Source: Rhizobium sp. 18065
GTDB lineage: Bacteria > Pseudomonadota > Alphaproteobacteria > Rhizobiales > Rhizobiaceae
Assembly: GCF_902706095.1 (NCBI RefSeq)
Contig: NZ_CACSJP010000003.1
Span: 248,001-312,000 of the forward strand
Direction of reading: 5' to 3'
DNA: 64,000 bases
In this document: piece by piece, positions 27,994 to 37,423 of the stretch
Layout of the letters: the number at the start of each line of letters is the position of its first letter
Numbering within the stretch: the stretch's first letter is position 1
Translations under genes and position numbers: made by a program
Notes under the pieces: model-generated
What the model was told of the DNA's origin: nothing
The model's input: only the letters and a program-made list of their open reading frames with translations
Database searches by the model: none

Positions 27994-29250
27994 ATGGGCA
28001 GTCCATCGATCACGGCAACCCAGGAAGAGGCAATTTCATTGCGCCCTGCCGACGAGACCATTGCTGAAGACGCCCAGGCGCTTTCGGCCCAATTGAAAGC
28101 GATGCGTGAGCGGCTGTTTCCGCCGACATCGCAAAAGACACTGCGCTCGTTCACCTCGGGCGAGGCGGCGCGCCTGATTGGCGTGTCGGACGGCTATCTG
28201 CGCCAGCTGTCGCTGGCTGGAGAAGGTCCGCAGCCGAAAGTCGGCTCCGGCGGACGCCGGTATTACTCGCTTTCCGATATTGATGCGCTTCGCCATTTCC
28301 TCGCAGACCAGGCCCGCGCCAAGGGCAATGAGGCCAAGGCGCGCTCCTACGTGAAGTGGCGCGATCCGGCCCGTGGCGAACATCTGCAGATCATCTCCGT
28401 GACCAACTTCAAGGGCGGCTCGGGCAAGACGACGTCATCCGTACATCTGGCGCAATATCTGGCCATGACCGGTCACCGGGTGCTGGCCGTTGACCTCGAT
28501 CCGCAGGCTTCGCTTTCGGCACTCTTCGGTTACCAGCCGGAACTCGATCTCGTCGGCAATGACACGATCTATGGGGCAATTCGCTATGATGGCGAAGTGC
28601 GGCCGCTGAAGGACATCATCCGCAAGACCTATTTCCACAATCTCGATCTCCTGCCAGGCAATCTAGAGCTGCAAGAATTCGAGCACGCAACGCCGCGGGC
28701 GCTCGCCGAACGTCGGGCGGGCGATACACATTCGCTATTCTTCACCCGCGTTCAGGCGGCACTCGCCACGGTCGCCGATGACTATGATGTCGTGATCATC
28801 GATTGCCCGCCGCAGCTGGGCTATCTGACCCTGTCGGCACTCTGCGCCTCGACCTCGGTTCTGGTCACCGTACATCCGCAGATGCTCGATGTGGCGTCGA
28901 TGAGCCAGTTCCTGTTCATGACTTCAGACCTCTTGGCGGTGGTGCGCGAGGCCGGTGGCCAGCTGAATTTCGACTTTCTGCGCTACCTCGTCACCCGCGT
29001 CGAACCGCATGACGGGCCGCAGACGCAGATTGTCGGCTTCCTGCGCTCGCTGTTCGGGGAGCGGGTTCTGACAGCACCGATGCTGAAGTCGACCGCCGTC
29101 TCGGATGCCGGCCTGACCAAGCAGACGCTTTACGAGGTCGGAAGGGAGAATTTCTCCCGCGGCACCTATGACCGGGCAATGGAATCGCTCGACGCGGTGA
29201 ATTCGGAAGTGGAAGCCCTTATCCACGCAGCATGGGGGCGGCCGGCATGA
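27994..29250 (+). CDS. repA: Plasmid partition ATPase RepA
   Basis: 418-residue ParA-type ATPase of the repABC family. N-terminal MerR-like HTH (FTSGEAARLIGVSDGYLRQLS), then the deviant Walker A FKGGSGKTTSSVHLAQYLA, Walker A' LAVDLDPQASLSALFG and DVVIIDCPPQLGYLT. It segregates the replicon and, with RepB, represses the operon. The ATG at 27994 has GGAGAAGG upstream; an in-frame ATG at 27943 is less likely. Overlaps repB by ATGA. Confidence 0.97.
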   Translation: MGSPSITATQEEAISLRPADETIAEDAQALSAQLKAMRERLFPPTSQKTLRSFTSGEAARLIGVSDGYLRQLSLAGEGPQPKVGSGGRRYYSLSDIDALRHFLADQARAKGNEAKARSYVKWRDPARGEHLQIISVTNFKGGSGKTTSSVHLAQYLAMTGHRVLAVDLDPQASLSALFGYQPELDLVGNDTIYGAIRYDGEVRPLKDIIRKTYFHNLDLLPGNLELQEFEHATPRALAERRAGDTHSLFFTRVQAALATVADDYDVVIIDCPPQLGYLTLSALCASTSVLVTVHPQMLDVASMSQFLFMTSDLLAVVREAGGQLNFDFLRYLVTRVEPHDGPQTQIVGFLRSLFGERVLTAPMLKSTAVSDAGLTKQTLYEVGRENFSRGTYDRAMESLDAVNSEVEALIHAAWGRPA

Positions 29251-30335
29251 CGACAGGACGCGACCGCAAGAATTCGATCAAGGCCCTGTTTGGCGAGGCG
29301 CTGACCCCGGCGCCGGAAACCAAATCCGCGGCGCCGACAACTGCCCCGGCGCCGACCGGTCAGGCCAATGAGACGCCTTCGGGACAGACAGAAACGAATG
29401 CAGCGCCGGCGCGCAGCGCATCGGGAGCCGTCAAGGCTATGGGCCTTTCGCTCTCGTCGATCGCGCGCGAGGCCGAAGAGGCACGCCAGCTTCGCCAGGC
29501 TCTCGAAGAGGGCGAGCGGGTGATCTCGCTCGACACCGCGCGTGTGGATGCCTCGTTCATCTCTGACCGCCTGAGCCAGGGCGAAGTCAACGACCCGCAG
29601 TTTATCGAACTTGTCGAAAGCATGCGCGAAAGTGGCCAGCAGGTGCCAATCCTGGTGCGTCCGCATCCTGACGATGACGGCCGTTATCAGGTCGCCTATG
29701 GCCATCGGCGCATGCGCGCTGCCCAATCCCTGGGCATCGAGGTCAAGGCTCTGGTTCGCGCACTCTCCGATGACGAACTGGTGCTGGCCCAGGGCAAGGA
29801 AAATGCCGAACGGCGCAATCTATCGTTTATCGAGCGCGCCGTGTTCGCTCAGACGCTGGTGACCAGAGGGTTTGACCGCAAGCTGATAGGCGACGCGCTT
29901 TCGGTGCAGAAATCCGAACTCTCGCGCCTCATCCAGGTTGCCGAAGGCATTCCGGAGCACATCGTTCGCGCCATCGGACCGGCCCCGAAAGCCGGCCGCG
30001 ATCGCTGGATGAAACTTGTCGAGCTCTATGCCCGCCCGGCTGGCAATGAAAAAGCCCAGGACGAGATCAAGGTCGCGGCGTTCAAGGAAGCCGAGACTGA
30101 TCGCCGTTTTGAGCAGCTGTTTGCCCGCCTGGCCCGCAATACAGGTGCGCATAAGCCGGAGCCGGACCAGTTGCTGGCGCCCGGCGGTCGTGTTTTTGCC
30201 GCCTACAAACGCCAGGGTAGGGCGGTCAAGATTGATTTTGCCAAGGATGTGGATCAGGCCTTCATCGATGCGCTTTCGGCGCATGTGAGCGAGGCCTATG
30301 CGGCACATCTGAAGGCGAAGGAAACAGGCAACTGA
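29247..30335 (+). CDS. repB: Plasmid partition protein RepB
   Basis: 362-residue ParB-type centromere-binding protein. After a low-complexity Ala/Pro/Thr linker (residues 25-50) come RPHPDDDGRYQVAYGHRRMRAA (ParB nuclease-like box), ENAERRNLSFIERAVFAQTLV and a helix-turn-helix GDALSVQKSELSRLIQVAE, which binds parS. Start 29247 overlaps the repA stop as ATGA, the usual arrangement. Expected binding site is the palindrome at 31896. Confidence 0.97.
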   Translation: MTTGRDRKNSIKALFGEALTPAPETKSAAPTTAPAPTGQANETPSGQTETNAAPARSASGAVKAMGLSLSSIAREAEEARQLRQALEEGERVISLDTARVDASFISDRLSQGEVNDPQFIELVESMRESGQQVPILVRPHPDDDGRYQVAYGHRRMRAAQSLGIEVKALVRALSDDELVLAQGKENAERRNLSFIERAVFAQTLVTRGFDRKLIGDALSVQKSELSRLIQVAEGIPEHIVRAIGPAPKAGRDRWMKLVELYARPAGNEKAQDEIKVAAFKEAETDRRFEQLFARLARNTGAHKPEPDQLLAPGGRVFAAYKRQGRAVKIDFAKDVDQAFIDALSAHVSEAYAAHLKAKETGN

Positions 30336-30455
30336 CGCGGGCTGCTTCGGCAACCGACTGATTTGCAACGGTGAGCGTTGGGAACGGGATCTGAAATTCC
30401 CGTCCGATGCTTGGTGAAACATCGCGAAACCCAAGAAAGGAAGCGCGGAGACAAG

Positions 30456-30504
30456 AAAAAGGCCCCCAAAACCTGACGTTCCGGAAGCCCCTCTCCTATG
30501 TAGC
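30456..30504 (-). ncRNA. repABC antisense ctRNA gene with its terminator
   Basis: In the 299-base repB-repC gap, minus strand: TTGACT at 30539-30534 (-35), TTCTCT at 30516-30511 (-10, 17-base spacing), and an intrinsic terminator in which GGCCCCCAAAAC (30461-30472) pairs with GTTCCGGAAGCC (30478-30489) around CTGAC, 12 pairs counting G-U on the RNA, followed by five Ts at 30460-30456. Counter-transcribed RNAs at this position limit RepC synthesis and set incompatibility. The transcript start is estimated to a few bases. Confidence 0.8.
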
Positions 30505-30634
30505 AATCCGAGAGAATCACTTCCAGCGGGCAAAGTCAAGAGTCGGCGACAGCGATGTCGAGTCCGAATATTGAAACTATTGCCAAATTTCATGGTGTTC
30601 GGGTCCGCCTTGGCTCCTCACAGAGGACCTGATC

Positions 30635-31852
30635 ATGGTGGAGAGACTGGCAACGACGCCTTTTGGCGGCGGTCGGATGACTGCGCGGCTTTTTGCCCGC
30701 CAGGCATCAGTCGCTGAGAGGCAAGAGAAACTGCGCGCCGGTGACGGCGGCAATGACAGAGGCGCTAGCGACAAGTGGCAGCTCATTCGAGCATTGACCG
30801 AAGCGCGTGATCATTTTGGCCTGAGCGACAGGGCGATAGGTCTTTTGGAAGCGCTGGTCAGCTTTACCACTGAGCGTGTGCTTGATGGCGCCAATCCGAT
30901 CATTGTCTTTCCGTCCAATCGCGAACTGTCGCTGAGGGCAAGGGGCATGGCGCCGGCAACGATCAGGCGGCATCTGACGGCACTGGTCGAGGCAGGCCTG
31001 TTGTTTCGCCGCGACAGTGCCAACGGCAAGCGCTTCTGCCGCCGGGACGACAATGGTGTCGTCGAGGATGCATTTGGTTTCGACCTAGCGCCGCTAGCGC
31101 TTAAGTCGTCCGAGATCCTGTCTCTGGCAGAGCAGGCGCGCGCCCAGGCGCGTATGATCCGCGCACAGCGCTCCGAGGTGACACTGCATCTGCGCGATAT
31201 CTCCAAGATCATCACCACGGCCTTGGAAGAGGGCCGCCAAGGCGGCTGGGCGGACATTGCAACAGAGTTCCAGGAGATGTCTTTCGGCAGCCTCCCGCGC
31301 GGCTACGATCCAGCCTTGCTTGCAGCCCTGCGGAACAAACTCATCGTATTCAGGACAAAGGTGGAAAATGCTTATCTTTCATCACTTTCTGAAGAAGAAA
31401 TGAGCGGCAATGACGACCATAACGAGCGTCATATACAGAATTCAAATACAGACCTACCATTTGAATTAGAAGGCCAAAGAGTCATAGACAAGGCAGCGCC
31501 GGTGGAGCCGACATTGGCACCAAACCGCAAGATGGCGGTCAGTCTCGAGCGGATGAAGCGGATTTGCCCGCAAATCGCCGATTATGCCCGCGGCGGCATG
31601 AGCGGATGGCAGGATTTGATCCGCGCGGCCGATCTGGTTCGCTCCATGCTCGGCGTTTCGCCTGATGCCTGGCAGAAAGCCAAGGCTGCGATGGGCGAAC
31701 AGGCAGCATCAATTGTTGTAGCGATCATGCTGGAGCGTGCCGATGAGATCCGCTCGCCGGGTGGTTACCTGCGCGACTTGACCCGCAAGGCTGAGAAATC
31801 GGCATTCAGTGTCTATCCGATGCTGCAGGCGCTTGAGCGACAAACGGAATGA
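30635..31852 (+). CDS. repC: Replication initiator RepC
   Basis: 405-residue initiator of repABC replicons. Begins MVERLATTPFGGGRMTARLF, the typical RepC opening, followed by a winged-helix DNA-binding region (LSLRARGMAPATIRRHLTALVEAGLLFRRD split across residues about 90-120) and a C-terminal domain with VVAIMLERADEIRSPGGYLRDL. The origin in this family lies inside repC; an AT-rich stretch at about 31375-31490 is the candidate. Translation is controlled by the upstream ctRNA. ATG has AGAGGA upstream. Confidence 0.97.
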   Translation: MVERLATTPFGGGRMTARLFARQASVAERQEKLRAGDGGNDRGASDKWQLIRALTEARDHFGLSDRAIGLLEALVSFTTERVLDGANPIIVFPSNRELSLRARGMAPATIRRHLTALVEAGLLFRRDSANGKRFCRRDDNGVVEDAFGFDLAPLALKSSEILSLAEQARAQARMIRAQRSEVTLHLRDISKIITTALEEGRQGGWADIATEFQEMSFGSLPRGYDPALLAALRNKLIVFRTKVENAYLSSLSEEEMSGNDDHNERHIQNSNTDLPFELEGQRVIDKAAPVEPTLAPNRKMAVSLERMKRICPQIADYARGGMSGWQDLIRAADLVRSMLGVSPDAWQKAKAAMGEQAASIVVAIMLERADEIRSPGGYLRDLTRKAEKSAFSVYPMLQALERQTE

Positions 31853-31895
31853 ACGCCGGGCGGACAGTGACGGCGGCAGCCGATGACATGCAAAC

Positions 31896-31911
31896 GTTGA
31901 CAGCTGTCAAC
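31896..31911. other. parS-type partition site
   Basis: GTTGACAGCTGTCAAC is a perfect 16-bp palindrome (extended to 18 by flanking C and G) and fits the GTT-NN-C-N-GC-N-G-NN-AAC form known for RepB-bound parS in repABC replicons. A half-copy GTTGAC lies at 31916-31921. It sits 44 bases after repC. No other full copy was seen. Confidence 0.85.
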
Positions 31912-31973
31912 GAAAGTTGACGGGCATGTGTGGCGGCCTTTTCGCCAGCGCGGCGTTTCGGTAGTATGATTTG

Positions 31974-32531
31974 ATGGATGCGATGACGAGCCCGGCGGAT
32001 GAGATTGAGGTGCCCACGACCAGAATGCTGTCCTGGGCTCGCAATTCCGCCGCCTACCGTCTGGCAAAACGCATGATGACAGAGCGTGAATTGTCCGACG
32101 CAATTATTCGCAAGGCCAAAGAGAAGTTTGAAGGGATTTCCGAGGCGCAACTTAGGGCGCTCGGTGCGTTCGCGGTTGGGTTTGGCCGTGACATGAAGGT
32201 GCTCGACGATCAGGCCTATGCGGAAATCCGCTCCAGTTCTGCGGCACGCAGCGGCAAGTCCAAACGGGCAATCGCTCGCAAGCTCCAGGAAAAGGGCGTC
32301 GATCGGGAGATCGTCGCAACCGTGCTAGATGAGGCTGACGATCTGCGTGCAGCCGTCGTTCTTGCCCGCAAGCGCGCTTTCGGTCCGTTTCGCAAAGGCG
32401 AGGCGGATGAAAAGCAGCGCGCAAAGGAATTTTCCTCGTTCGCCCGCAATGGTTTCGGTTTCGAACTGGGCCGGCGGGTCATGCAGATGGAGCTCGAGGA
32501 AGCCGAGGAAATCCTCTACGCAAATCCTTGA
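31974..32531 (+). CDS. recX: RecX family regulatory protein
   Basis: 185-residue, mainly helical, RecX-like protein: WARNSAAYRLAKRMMTERELSDAI, FGRDMKVLDDQAYAEIRSSSAARSGKSKRAIARKLQEKGVDREIV and a C-terminal FGFELGRRVMQMELEEAEEI, which correspond to the three-helix repeats of RecX. RecX modulates RecA filaments. It follows parS in the repC direction, a position where recX-like genes often appear on rhizobial replicons. The start is chosen at ATG 31974; ribosome site unclear, 31983 is possible. Confidence 0.85.
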   Translation: MDAMTSPADEIEVPTTRMLSWARNSAAYRLAKRMMTERELSDAIIRKAKEKFEGISEAQLRALGAFAVGFGRDMKVLDDQAYAEIRSSSAARSGKSKRAIARKLQEKGVDREIVATVLDEADDLRAAVVLARKRAFGPFRKGEADEKQRAKEFSSFARNGFGFELGRRVMQMELEEAEEILYANP

Positions 32532-32612
32532 GCATAGACGCTACCGTGTCCTTGAGGTCATGGCGACAGTTGTTACCGGGCAAATTCAAGGAGTTGGGCA
32601 CGTATCGATCAA

Positions 32613-33374
32613 CTAGATAGAGAGATCGAGCGCGCGGCCTTCGAACAGACGATCACGAGATCCTTCCAGATGTTTCAGCATGGCGCTCTTGGCATCTTCG
32701 GCCCGCCCTTCGGCAATGGCACGGTAAATCGTGTTGTGTTCTTCATACACCTTTTCGAGGCCGAGTTTGGGACCGAGCAGGGACAGACCGTGTAAATGCA
32801 TGCCGACGGCGATATGCGCCTTCAAGGCGTCCAGCGAGGCTGTGTAATAGTGATTGTTCGCAGCCTCGGTCACGGCACGGTGAAAGACGAAGTCCGCGTC
32901 GGTGCGATGCAGCTGATGACTTGTCGCTTCGCGCAATTCGGCCAGAGCCGCGGCAATCTTCTGGATCGCGGTTTCATCTCGGCGCTTGGCGGCAAAATAG
33001 GCGGCGGCAGGTTCGATGGTCAGACGGAATTCGTAGCAGCGCTGGATGTCGGCGATCGTCTTGACCGGGGAGTAGGACAGCTGGGCGGAAGACGAGCCTT
33101 GGGCGCTGACAAATGTACCGGCACCCTGCCGGGCGTAGACAATGCCCTGTTCTCTCAGGCGCGCAAGGGCGTCACGCACGACAGGCCGGGATACGCCCAG
33201 CATCGAAGACAATTCATGTTCGCCGGGCAGGCGGGAATCCGCTGGATAATTGCCGGCGCGGATGCGCTCCATCAACTGGTCGAAGACGCGATCGACCAGC
33301 TTGACCGGTTTGACACGCTCGGGCTTTGCCGGTGTCACAACTGTATTGAGTACAGCGTCGCTAGCTTCGGCCAA
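32613..33374 (-). CDS. GntR/FadR-subfamily regulator of the C4-acid/ulosonate locus
   Basis: 253-residue regulator: winged HTH (FDQLMERIRAGNYPADSRLPG...LSSMLGVSRPVVRDALARLREQG) and an all-helical FCD ligand domain, whose metal/ligand residues fall in FRLTIEPAAAYFAAKR, DADFVFHRAVTEAANNH and HNTIYRAIAEG. No ATG fits; a TTG at 33374 has AAGGAG seven bases upstream and lies inside the end of the kinase gene, giving a 14-base overlap and coupled translation. FadR-type proteins sense small acids, so a sugar-acid inducer is expected. Likely operator: the palindrome at 40376. Confidence 0.88.
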   Translation of the reverse strand: MAEASDAVLNTVVTPAKPERVKPVKLVDRVFDQLMERIRAGNYPADSRLPGEHELSSMLGVSRPVVRDALARLREQGIVYARQGAGTFVSAQGSSSAQLSYSPVKTIADIQRCYEFRLTIEPAAAYFAAKRRDETAIQKIAAALAELREATSHQLHRTDADFVFHRAVTEAANNHYYTASLDALKAHIAVGMHLHGLSLLGPKLGLEKVYEEHNTIYRAIAEGRAEDAKSAMLKHLEGSRDRLFEGRALDLSI

Positions 33375-34467
33375 TGGAGGTCTCCTTGCTGTCCGTCGAT
33401 TTCTGATCCGGTTTGGCCGGCAACACTGCAATCAGGCTGTCGACGGTCCCGAACCCTCCCGATTTGACGGCACATCGCAGGCCCTTGCCGTCCTGCAACG
33501 TCACCTCGAACCAGGGAATTCCGGGCTCGACTTCTCCCATCGGGAAGAGCACATCTATGCCGAGTGCGGTGAGAACGGCAAGCGCCGTGTCGCCGCCGCC
33601 GATCATCAGCATCTCGATGTGGCTGGTGGCCACCACTTTGCGTACGCCTTCGGCAAATCGCTCCGCGACCATCGTGCCATCCTCGCGGATATCGCCGGTG
33701 CAACGTAGCAATGCAGGGAGGCGCAGGGGCGCATCAAGATCGTCAAGTTGACCATGTGGCGCATCCGCGAGCACGGCGAGACGATCCTGTCGATCAAGCC
33801 GGTTCATCTGCGAAACAGTGATGGGATCACGTGAACCAAAGGCGAAAAGTGTCTGCTCGGTCAGTGTCAGGGTCGATGACTGCGCGGAACCGATTGCGCC
33901 AGTGCCGATCCGCTTGGCCAAAGCGAGGCCAAGGCCGCGTGCGCCGACAGCAAGCCCATTTTGCCAGTCTTGCGTATCGGCGATCTTGTCGAGGTCGGCA
34001 GCGCTTTCGACATCACAGATCGTGACAGATGTCTGGCCGAACAGGGCGGCGATCGATATCGGCTGATCGACGCCGCGGCCGACGACATGGCCATCGCGGG
34101 TCAGGCGCTGCTGGTCGGGAATTGCCGGGCAGATGACAATGCGGCGACGGCCAAGCGCATCGGCAACGGCCAGCGTTTCGGCAGCCACATTGCCCTTCAG
34201 CCGGGAATCGATTTTTTTCATCACCAGGTCTGGTGAATGTGCTTTCAGCCGGGCAGCGATATCGCCAACGCGACTGGCGGCTTCGCGTGGTGACAGTGCT
34301 CGTGATGCTGTGTTGACCACCAGCACGTCCGGGTTTGTCGCAATCGCCTTGTCCAGGCCTTCGCAGCAAACCGCGACCGCGACCTTCAAACCGTTTTGAA
34401 CAAATGGAGTGCCGGTATCGAGGGCACCCGTCAGATCATCGGCAAGGATCGCGGCCTTGAGCGTCAT
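33361..34467 (-). CDS. dtnK: Four-carbon acid sugar kinase (DUF1537), probable D-threonate kinase
   Basis: 368-residue kinase of the DUF1537 family. N-terminal sugar-binding domain starts ILADDLTGALDTGTPF; VMKKIDSRLKGN is the conserved Lys-Asp-Ser substrate loop; the C-terminal nucleotide-binding region contains MLMIGGGDTALAVLTALGI and CAVKSGGFG. Family members phosphorylate D-threonate, D-erythronate or related tetronates at C4. The same locus encodes PdxA2, the dehydrogenase that follows DtnK in the D-threonate route. It is somewhat shorter than the usual about 420 residues. Start overlaps the oppF stop as ATGA; cotranscribed with the transporter and the GntR gene. Confidence 0.85.
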   Translation of the reverse strand: MTLKAAILADDLTGALDTGTPFVQNGLKVAVAVCCEGLDKAIATNPDVLVVNTASRALSPREAASRVGDIAARLKAHSPDLVMKKIDSRLKGNVAAETLAVADALGRRRIVICPAIPDQQRLTRDGHVVGRGVDQPISIAALFGQTSVTICDVESAADLDKIADTQDWQNGLAVGARGLGLALAKRIGTGAIGSAQSSTLTLTEQTLFAFGSRDPITVSQMNRLDRQDRLAVLADAPHGQLDDLDAPLRLPALLRCTGDIREDGTMVAERFAEGVRKVVATSHIEMLMIGGGDTALAVLTALGIDVLFPMGEVEPGIPWFEVTLQDGKGLRCAVKSGGFGTVDSLIAVLPAKPDQKSTDSKETSIGRS

Positions 34468-35459
34468 GCATGAACCTCCACGGGAACGGCGTGGCAGGCA
34501 ACCTTGTGACCAGGCCGCGCTTCGCGCCAGGCCGGAACGTCAGTCCGGCAGACATCCATGGCAATCGGGCAGCGGGTATGGAAACGACAGCCGGTCGGCG
34601 GATCAAGCGGGCTCGGCACATCGCCCTGCAGGATCTGGCGCTGGCGGGTCCGTTCATGCGCCGGATCGATTTCCGGCACGGCCGACAGAAGAGCGCGGGT
34701 ATAGGGATGCAAGGGATTGGCGAATATCTCGTCGCGTGGTGCAAGCTCGGCGAGGCGGCCCAGATACATGACCCCGACGCGGGTCGAGATATGGCGGACC
34801 ACAGCCAGGTCATGCGCGATGAACAGATAGGTCAGGCCGTATTTGTCCTGCAGATCGAGCAGAAGATTGATGATCTGCGCCTGGATCGAAACGTCGAGTG
34901 CTGAAATTGCCTCGTCGCAGACAATGAACTTCGGCTGGCAGGCAAGGGCCCTGGCTATGACGACCCTCTGGCGTTGACCGCCGGACAGCTCATGCGGATA
35001 GCGCTGGGCAAATCGGGTCGGTAATCCGACATCGGAAAGCAGCGAATCCAGCTTGTCCTTCAGCTGGGCCTTGGTTGCCAGCTTGTGAAACAGCATCGGT
35101 TCGCTGATCGCTTCGCCAACGGTCATGCGCGGGTTGAGCGTTGAATAGGGATCCTGGAAAACGATCTGCAGGTCGCGACGGAATGGTCGCATCTGATCTT
35201 CGTTCAGCTTGGAGAGATCCTGGCCCTTGTAGAGAATCTTGCCGCTGGTTGCACGGTAGAGATTGAGGATGGTGAAACCGGTCGTTGACTTGCCGCAACC
35301 AGATTCGCCGACAAGGCTCAGCGTCTCGCCCTGCATGATGTCGAGATCGATGTCGTCAAGGGCATGCACGGTCGCTTCGCGTTCGCCGAAGGCGCCGAGC
35401 CGCACATGGAAGTGCTTGACCAGATTCTCAATCCTGAGCAGTGGTTCGCCGGTCATCAT
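34464..35459 (-). CDS. Oligopeptide-type ABC transporter ATPase (OppF/DppF-like)
   Basis: 331-residue ATPase with Walker [11 protein letters not shown]-loop [16 protein letters not shown], signature [15 protein letters not shown] and Walker [14 protein letters not shown], plus the oligopeptide-type C-terminal domain [20 protein letters not shown]. Despite the peptide-transporter name, Opp/Dpp importers also carry oligosaccharides and sugar acids, which fits this locus. Overlaps the neighbouring genes as ATGA on both sides. Confidence 0.93.
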   Translation of the reverse strand: MMTGEPLLRIENLVKHFHVRLGAFGEREATVHALDDIDLDIMQGETLSLVGESGCGKSTTGFTILNLYRATSGKILYKGQDLSKLNEDQMRPFRRDLQIVFQDPYSTLNPRMTVGEAISEPMLFHKLATKAQLKDKLDSLLSDVGLPTRFAQRYPHELSGGQRQRVVIARALACQPKFIVCDEAISALDVSIQAQIINLLLDLQDKYGLTYLFIAHDLAVVRHISTRVGVMYLGRLAELAPRDEIFANPLHPYTRALLSAVPEIDPAHERTRQRQILQGDVPSPLDPPTGCRFHTRCPIAMDVCRTDVPAWREARPGHKVACHAVPVEVHA

Positions 35460-36463
35460 GCGGCCTCCTTCGCAGTTTGCGCTGCGAAACAGGCAACGCG
35501 GTGGCCGTCTGTTTCATTGGCATATTCGAGACGTGGAACCCGTTCGCGGCAAATGGCCATGGCCTGCGGACAGCGGGGTGCAAAGGGGCACCCTGCTGGT
35601 CGGCGACCGGGTTCGGGAGGCGTTCCGCCAATCGAGCTCAGCCGGCTGGTGGCGGCATGACCGATCTGCGGGATCGAGGCGAGCAGCCCTTGTGTATAGG
35701 GATGCAGTGGTTTGCTGTAGAGCGTGTCGACCGGCGCATCCTCGACGACGGTACCGGCATACAGCACGACGACACGATCGGCGAGGCCGGCAATCAGCGC
35801 TAGGTCATGGGTGATCCAGACGATCGACATGCCGAGCTTGGTGCGCAGATCCTTGACCAGGTCGACGATTTGCGCCTGAATTGTCACATCGAGCGCGGTG
35901 GTAGGTTCGTCGGCAATCAGCAGTTTCGGATTGCAGGCAAGGCCAATCGCGATCATCACCCGCTGGCGCATGCCGCCTGACAATTCGTGCGGATAGGCCA
36001 GCAAGCGCTGTTCGGGGCCAGGGATGCCGACGAGGCGCAAGAGTTCGATGGCGCGGGTTTTTGCCTCATGCTTGTTCATGCCGCTGTGATAGCGCAACGG
36101 CTCGCAGATCTGATCGCCGATGCGCATGACCGGATTGAGCGAGGTCATCGGGTCCTGGAAAACAAAGCCGATGTCGCCGCCGCGAACCTTGCGCAGCTCC
36201 CTGTTCGACATGGTCTGCAGGTCACGGCCGTCGAACATGGCGGTGCCCTGGGTGACCTTGATCTTGTTCGGCAGCAACCGCATCAGGGAGAGCATTGTCA
36301 GGCTCTTGCCGCAGCCGGATTCCCCGACCACGCCCAGCGTTTCGCCGCGATTGACATGCAGGTCGATGCCATCGACCACGGTGGCCGGACCGTTGCGGCC
36401 ATCGATATCGATCGTCAGGCCGCGAACATCGAGAAGTGGGATCATGCTTTTGAGCTCGGTCAT
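35456..36463 (-). CDS. Oligopeptide-type ABC transporter ATPase (OppD/DppD-like)
   Basis: 335-residue ATPase: Walker [30 protein letters not shown], signature [16 protein letters not shown], Walker [14 protein letters not shown], and the C-terminal Opp domain [22 protein letters not shown] with its cysteine cluster that holds an Fe-S cluster in DppD proteins. Works with the OppF-like subunit. Four-base overlaps join it to both neighbours. Confidence 0.93.
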   Translation of the reverse strand: MTELKSMIPLLDVRGLTIDIDGRNGPATVVDGIDLHVNRGETLGVVGESGCGKSLTMLSLMRLLPNKIKVTQGTAMFDGRDLQTMSNRELRKVRGGDIGFVFQDPMTSLNPVMRIGDQICEPLRYHSGMNKHEAKTRAIELLRLVGIPGPEQRLLAYPHELSGGMRQRVMIAIGLACNPKLLIADEPTTALDVTIQAQIVDLVKDLRTKLGMSIVWITHDLALIAGLADRVVVLYAGTVVEDAPVDTLYSKPLHPYTQGLLASIPQIGHAATSRLSSIGGTPPEPGRRPAGCPFAPRCPQAMAICRERVPRLEYANETDGHRVACFAAQTAKEAA

Positions 36464-37422
36464 TTGTTGCCTCGCGGATTGAGCGCGTCGTTCAGACCGT
36501 CACCGAGGAAGCTGAAGGCGACGGATGCCAGGCCGAGAACGGCTGCAGGGGCTGCCAGAAGATGCGGATAGTGCTGCCAGACGCGCAAGCCATCGGAGAT
36601 CATGTTGCCCCAGCTGGGTGTGGGTGGGTTGACACCGACGCCGAGGAACGAGAACGCGCTTTCCAGCACCATGGCGGTACCGAGGCCGGCGCTGACCGAG
36701 ACGATCAGCGGTCCGAGCGAGTTCGGCACGATATAGCGGCGGATGATGATCCAGTTGGTCAGGCCCAGCGCCTGGGCGGCGGTCACATAGGGGCGCGAGC
36801 GTATCGACAGGACCTGGGCACGGACCAGGCGCGCATAAGGAGGCCAGGAGATAAGTGCCATCGAGCCGAAGACGAGGAGGAAATCGATCCACACCGTTTC
36901 GCGGTAGAATGGATTGAGTGTCGCCATGTAGCGGCTTTCCATCCATGTCGCGATGGGTGTCTTGAGCGAAGCATTGATGACGACAACAAGCAGGAGATTG
37001 GGCACAGACATGGTCATGTCCGTGAGCCACATGATGATCCGGTCCCAGGCACCGCCGAAGAAACCGGCGATGGCGCCGAGCGTGACCCCGATCAGGACGG
37101 CGATGAACGTAACGATGACGGCGACGAGAAAGGCCGTGCGTGTGCCATAGACGACGCGGCTGAAGACGTCGCGCCCCAGATCATCCGTGCCGAACAGATG
37201 AGACAGCGACGGCGCCAGGTTCCGGCTCTCAAGGCTCTGGCTGAGATAGTCGTACGGCGTCAGCATCGGACCAAAAAGCGCGGTGAAGGCCAGAAGCATG
37301 ACCATGGCCAGGCCAAAGACGGCAAGCTTGTTGCGCTTCAGCCGGTACCAGGCGTCTCGCCACAGGCTGACGGCAGGTTCATCATGAGATTTTGCAAGCG
37401 GCGGGGCCGATAGGGTCGACAT
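36460..37422 (-). CDS. Oligopeptide-type ABC transporter permease (OppC/DppC-like)
   Basis: 320-residue permease with an N-terminal OppC_N segment ([21 protein letters not shown]), [20 protein letters not shown] and the EAA-loop [23 protein letters not shown], then [22 protein letters not shown], all standard for OppC. Start at 37422 has GAGGAG upstream; the longer open frame to 37479 overlaps oppB. An unusually long loop ([21 protein letters not shown]) lies after the third span. Confidence 0.92.
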   Translation of the reverse strand: MSTLSAPPLAKSHDEPAVSLWRDAWYRLKRNKLAVFGLAMVMLLAFTALFGPMLTPYDYLSQSLESRNLAPSLSHLFGTDDLGRDVFSRVVYGTRTAFLVAVIVTFIAVLIGVTLGAIAGFFGGAWDRIIMWLTDMTMSVPNLLLVVVINASLKTPIATWMESRYMATLNPFYRETVWIDFLLVFGSMALISWPPYARLVRAQVLSIRSRPYVTAAQALGLTNWIIIRRYIVPNSLGPLIVSVSAGLGTAMVLESAFSFLGVGVNPPTPSWGNMISDGLRVWQHYPHLLAAPAAVLGLASVAFSFLGDGLNDALNPRGNK

Positions 37423-37423
37423 A

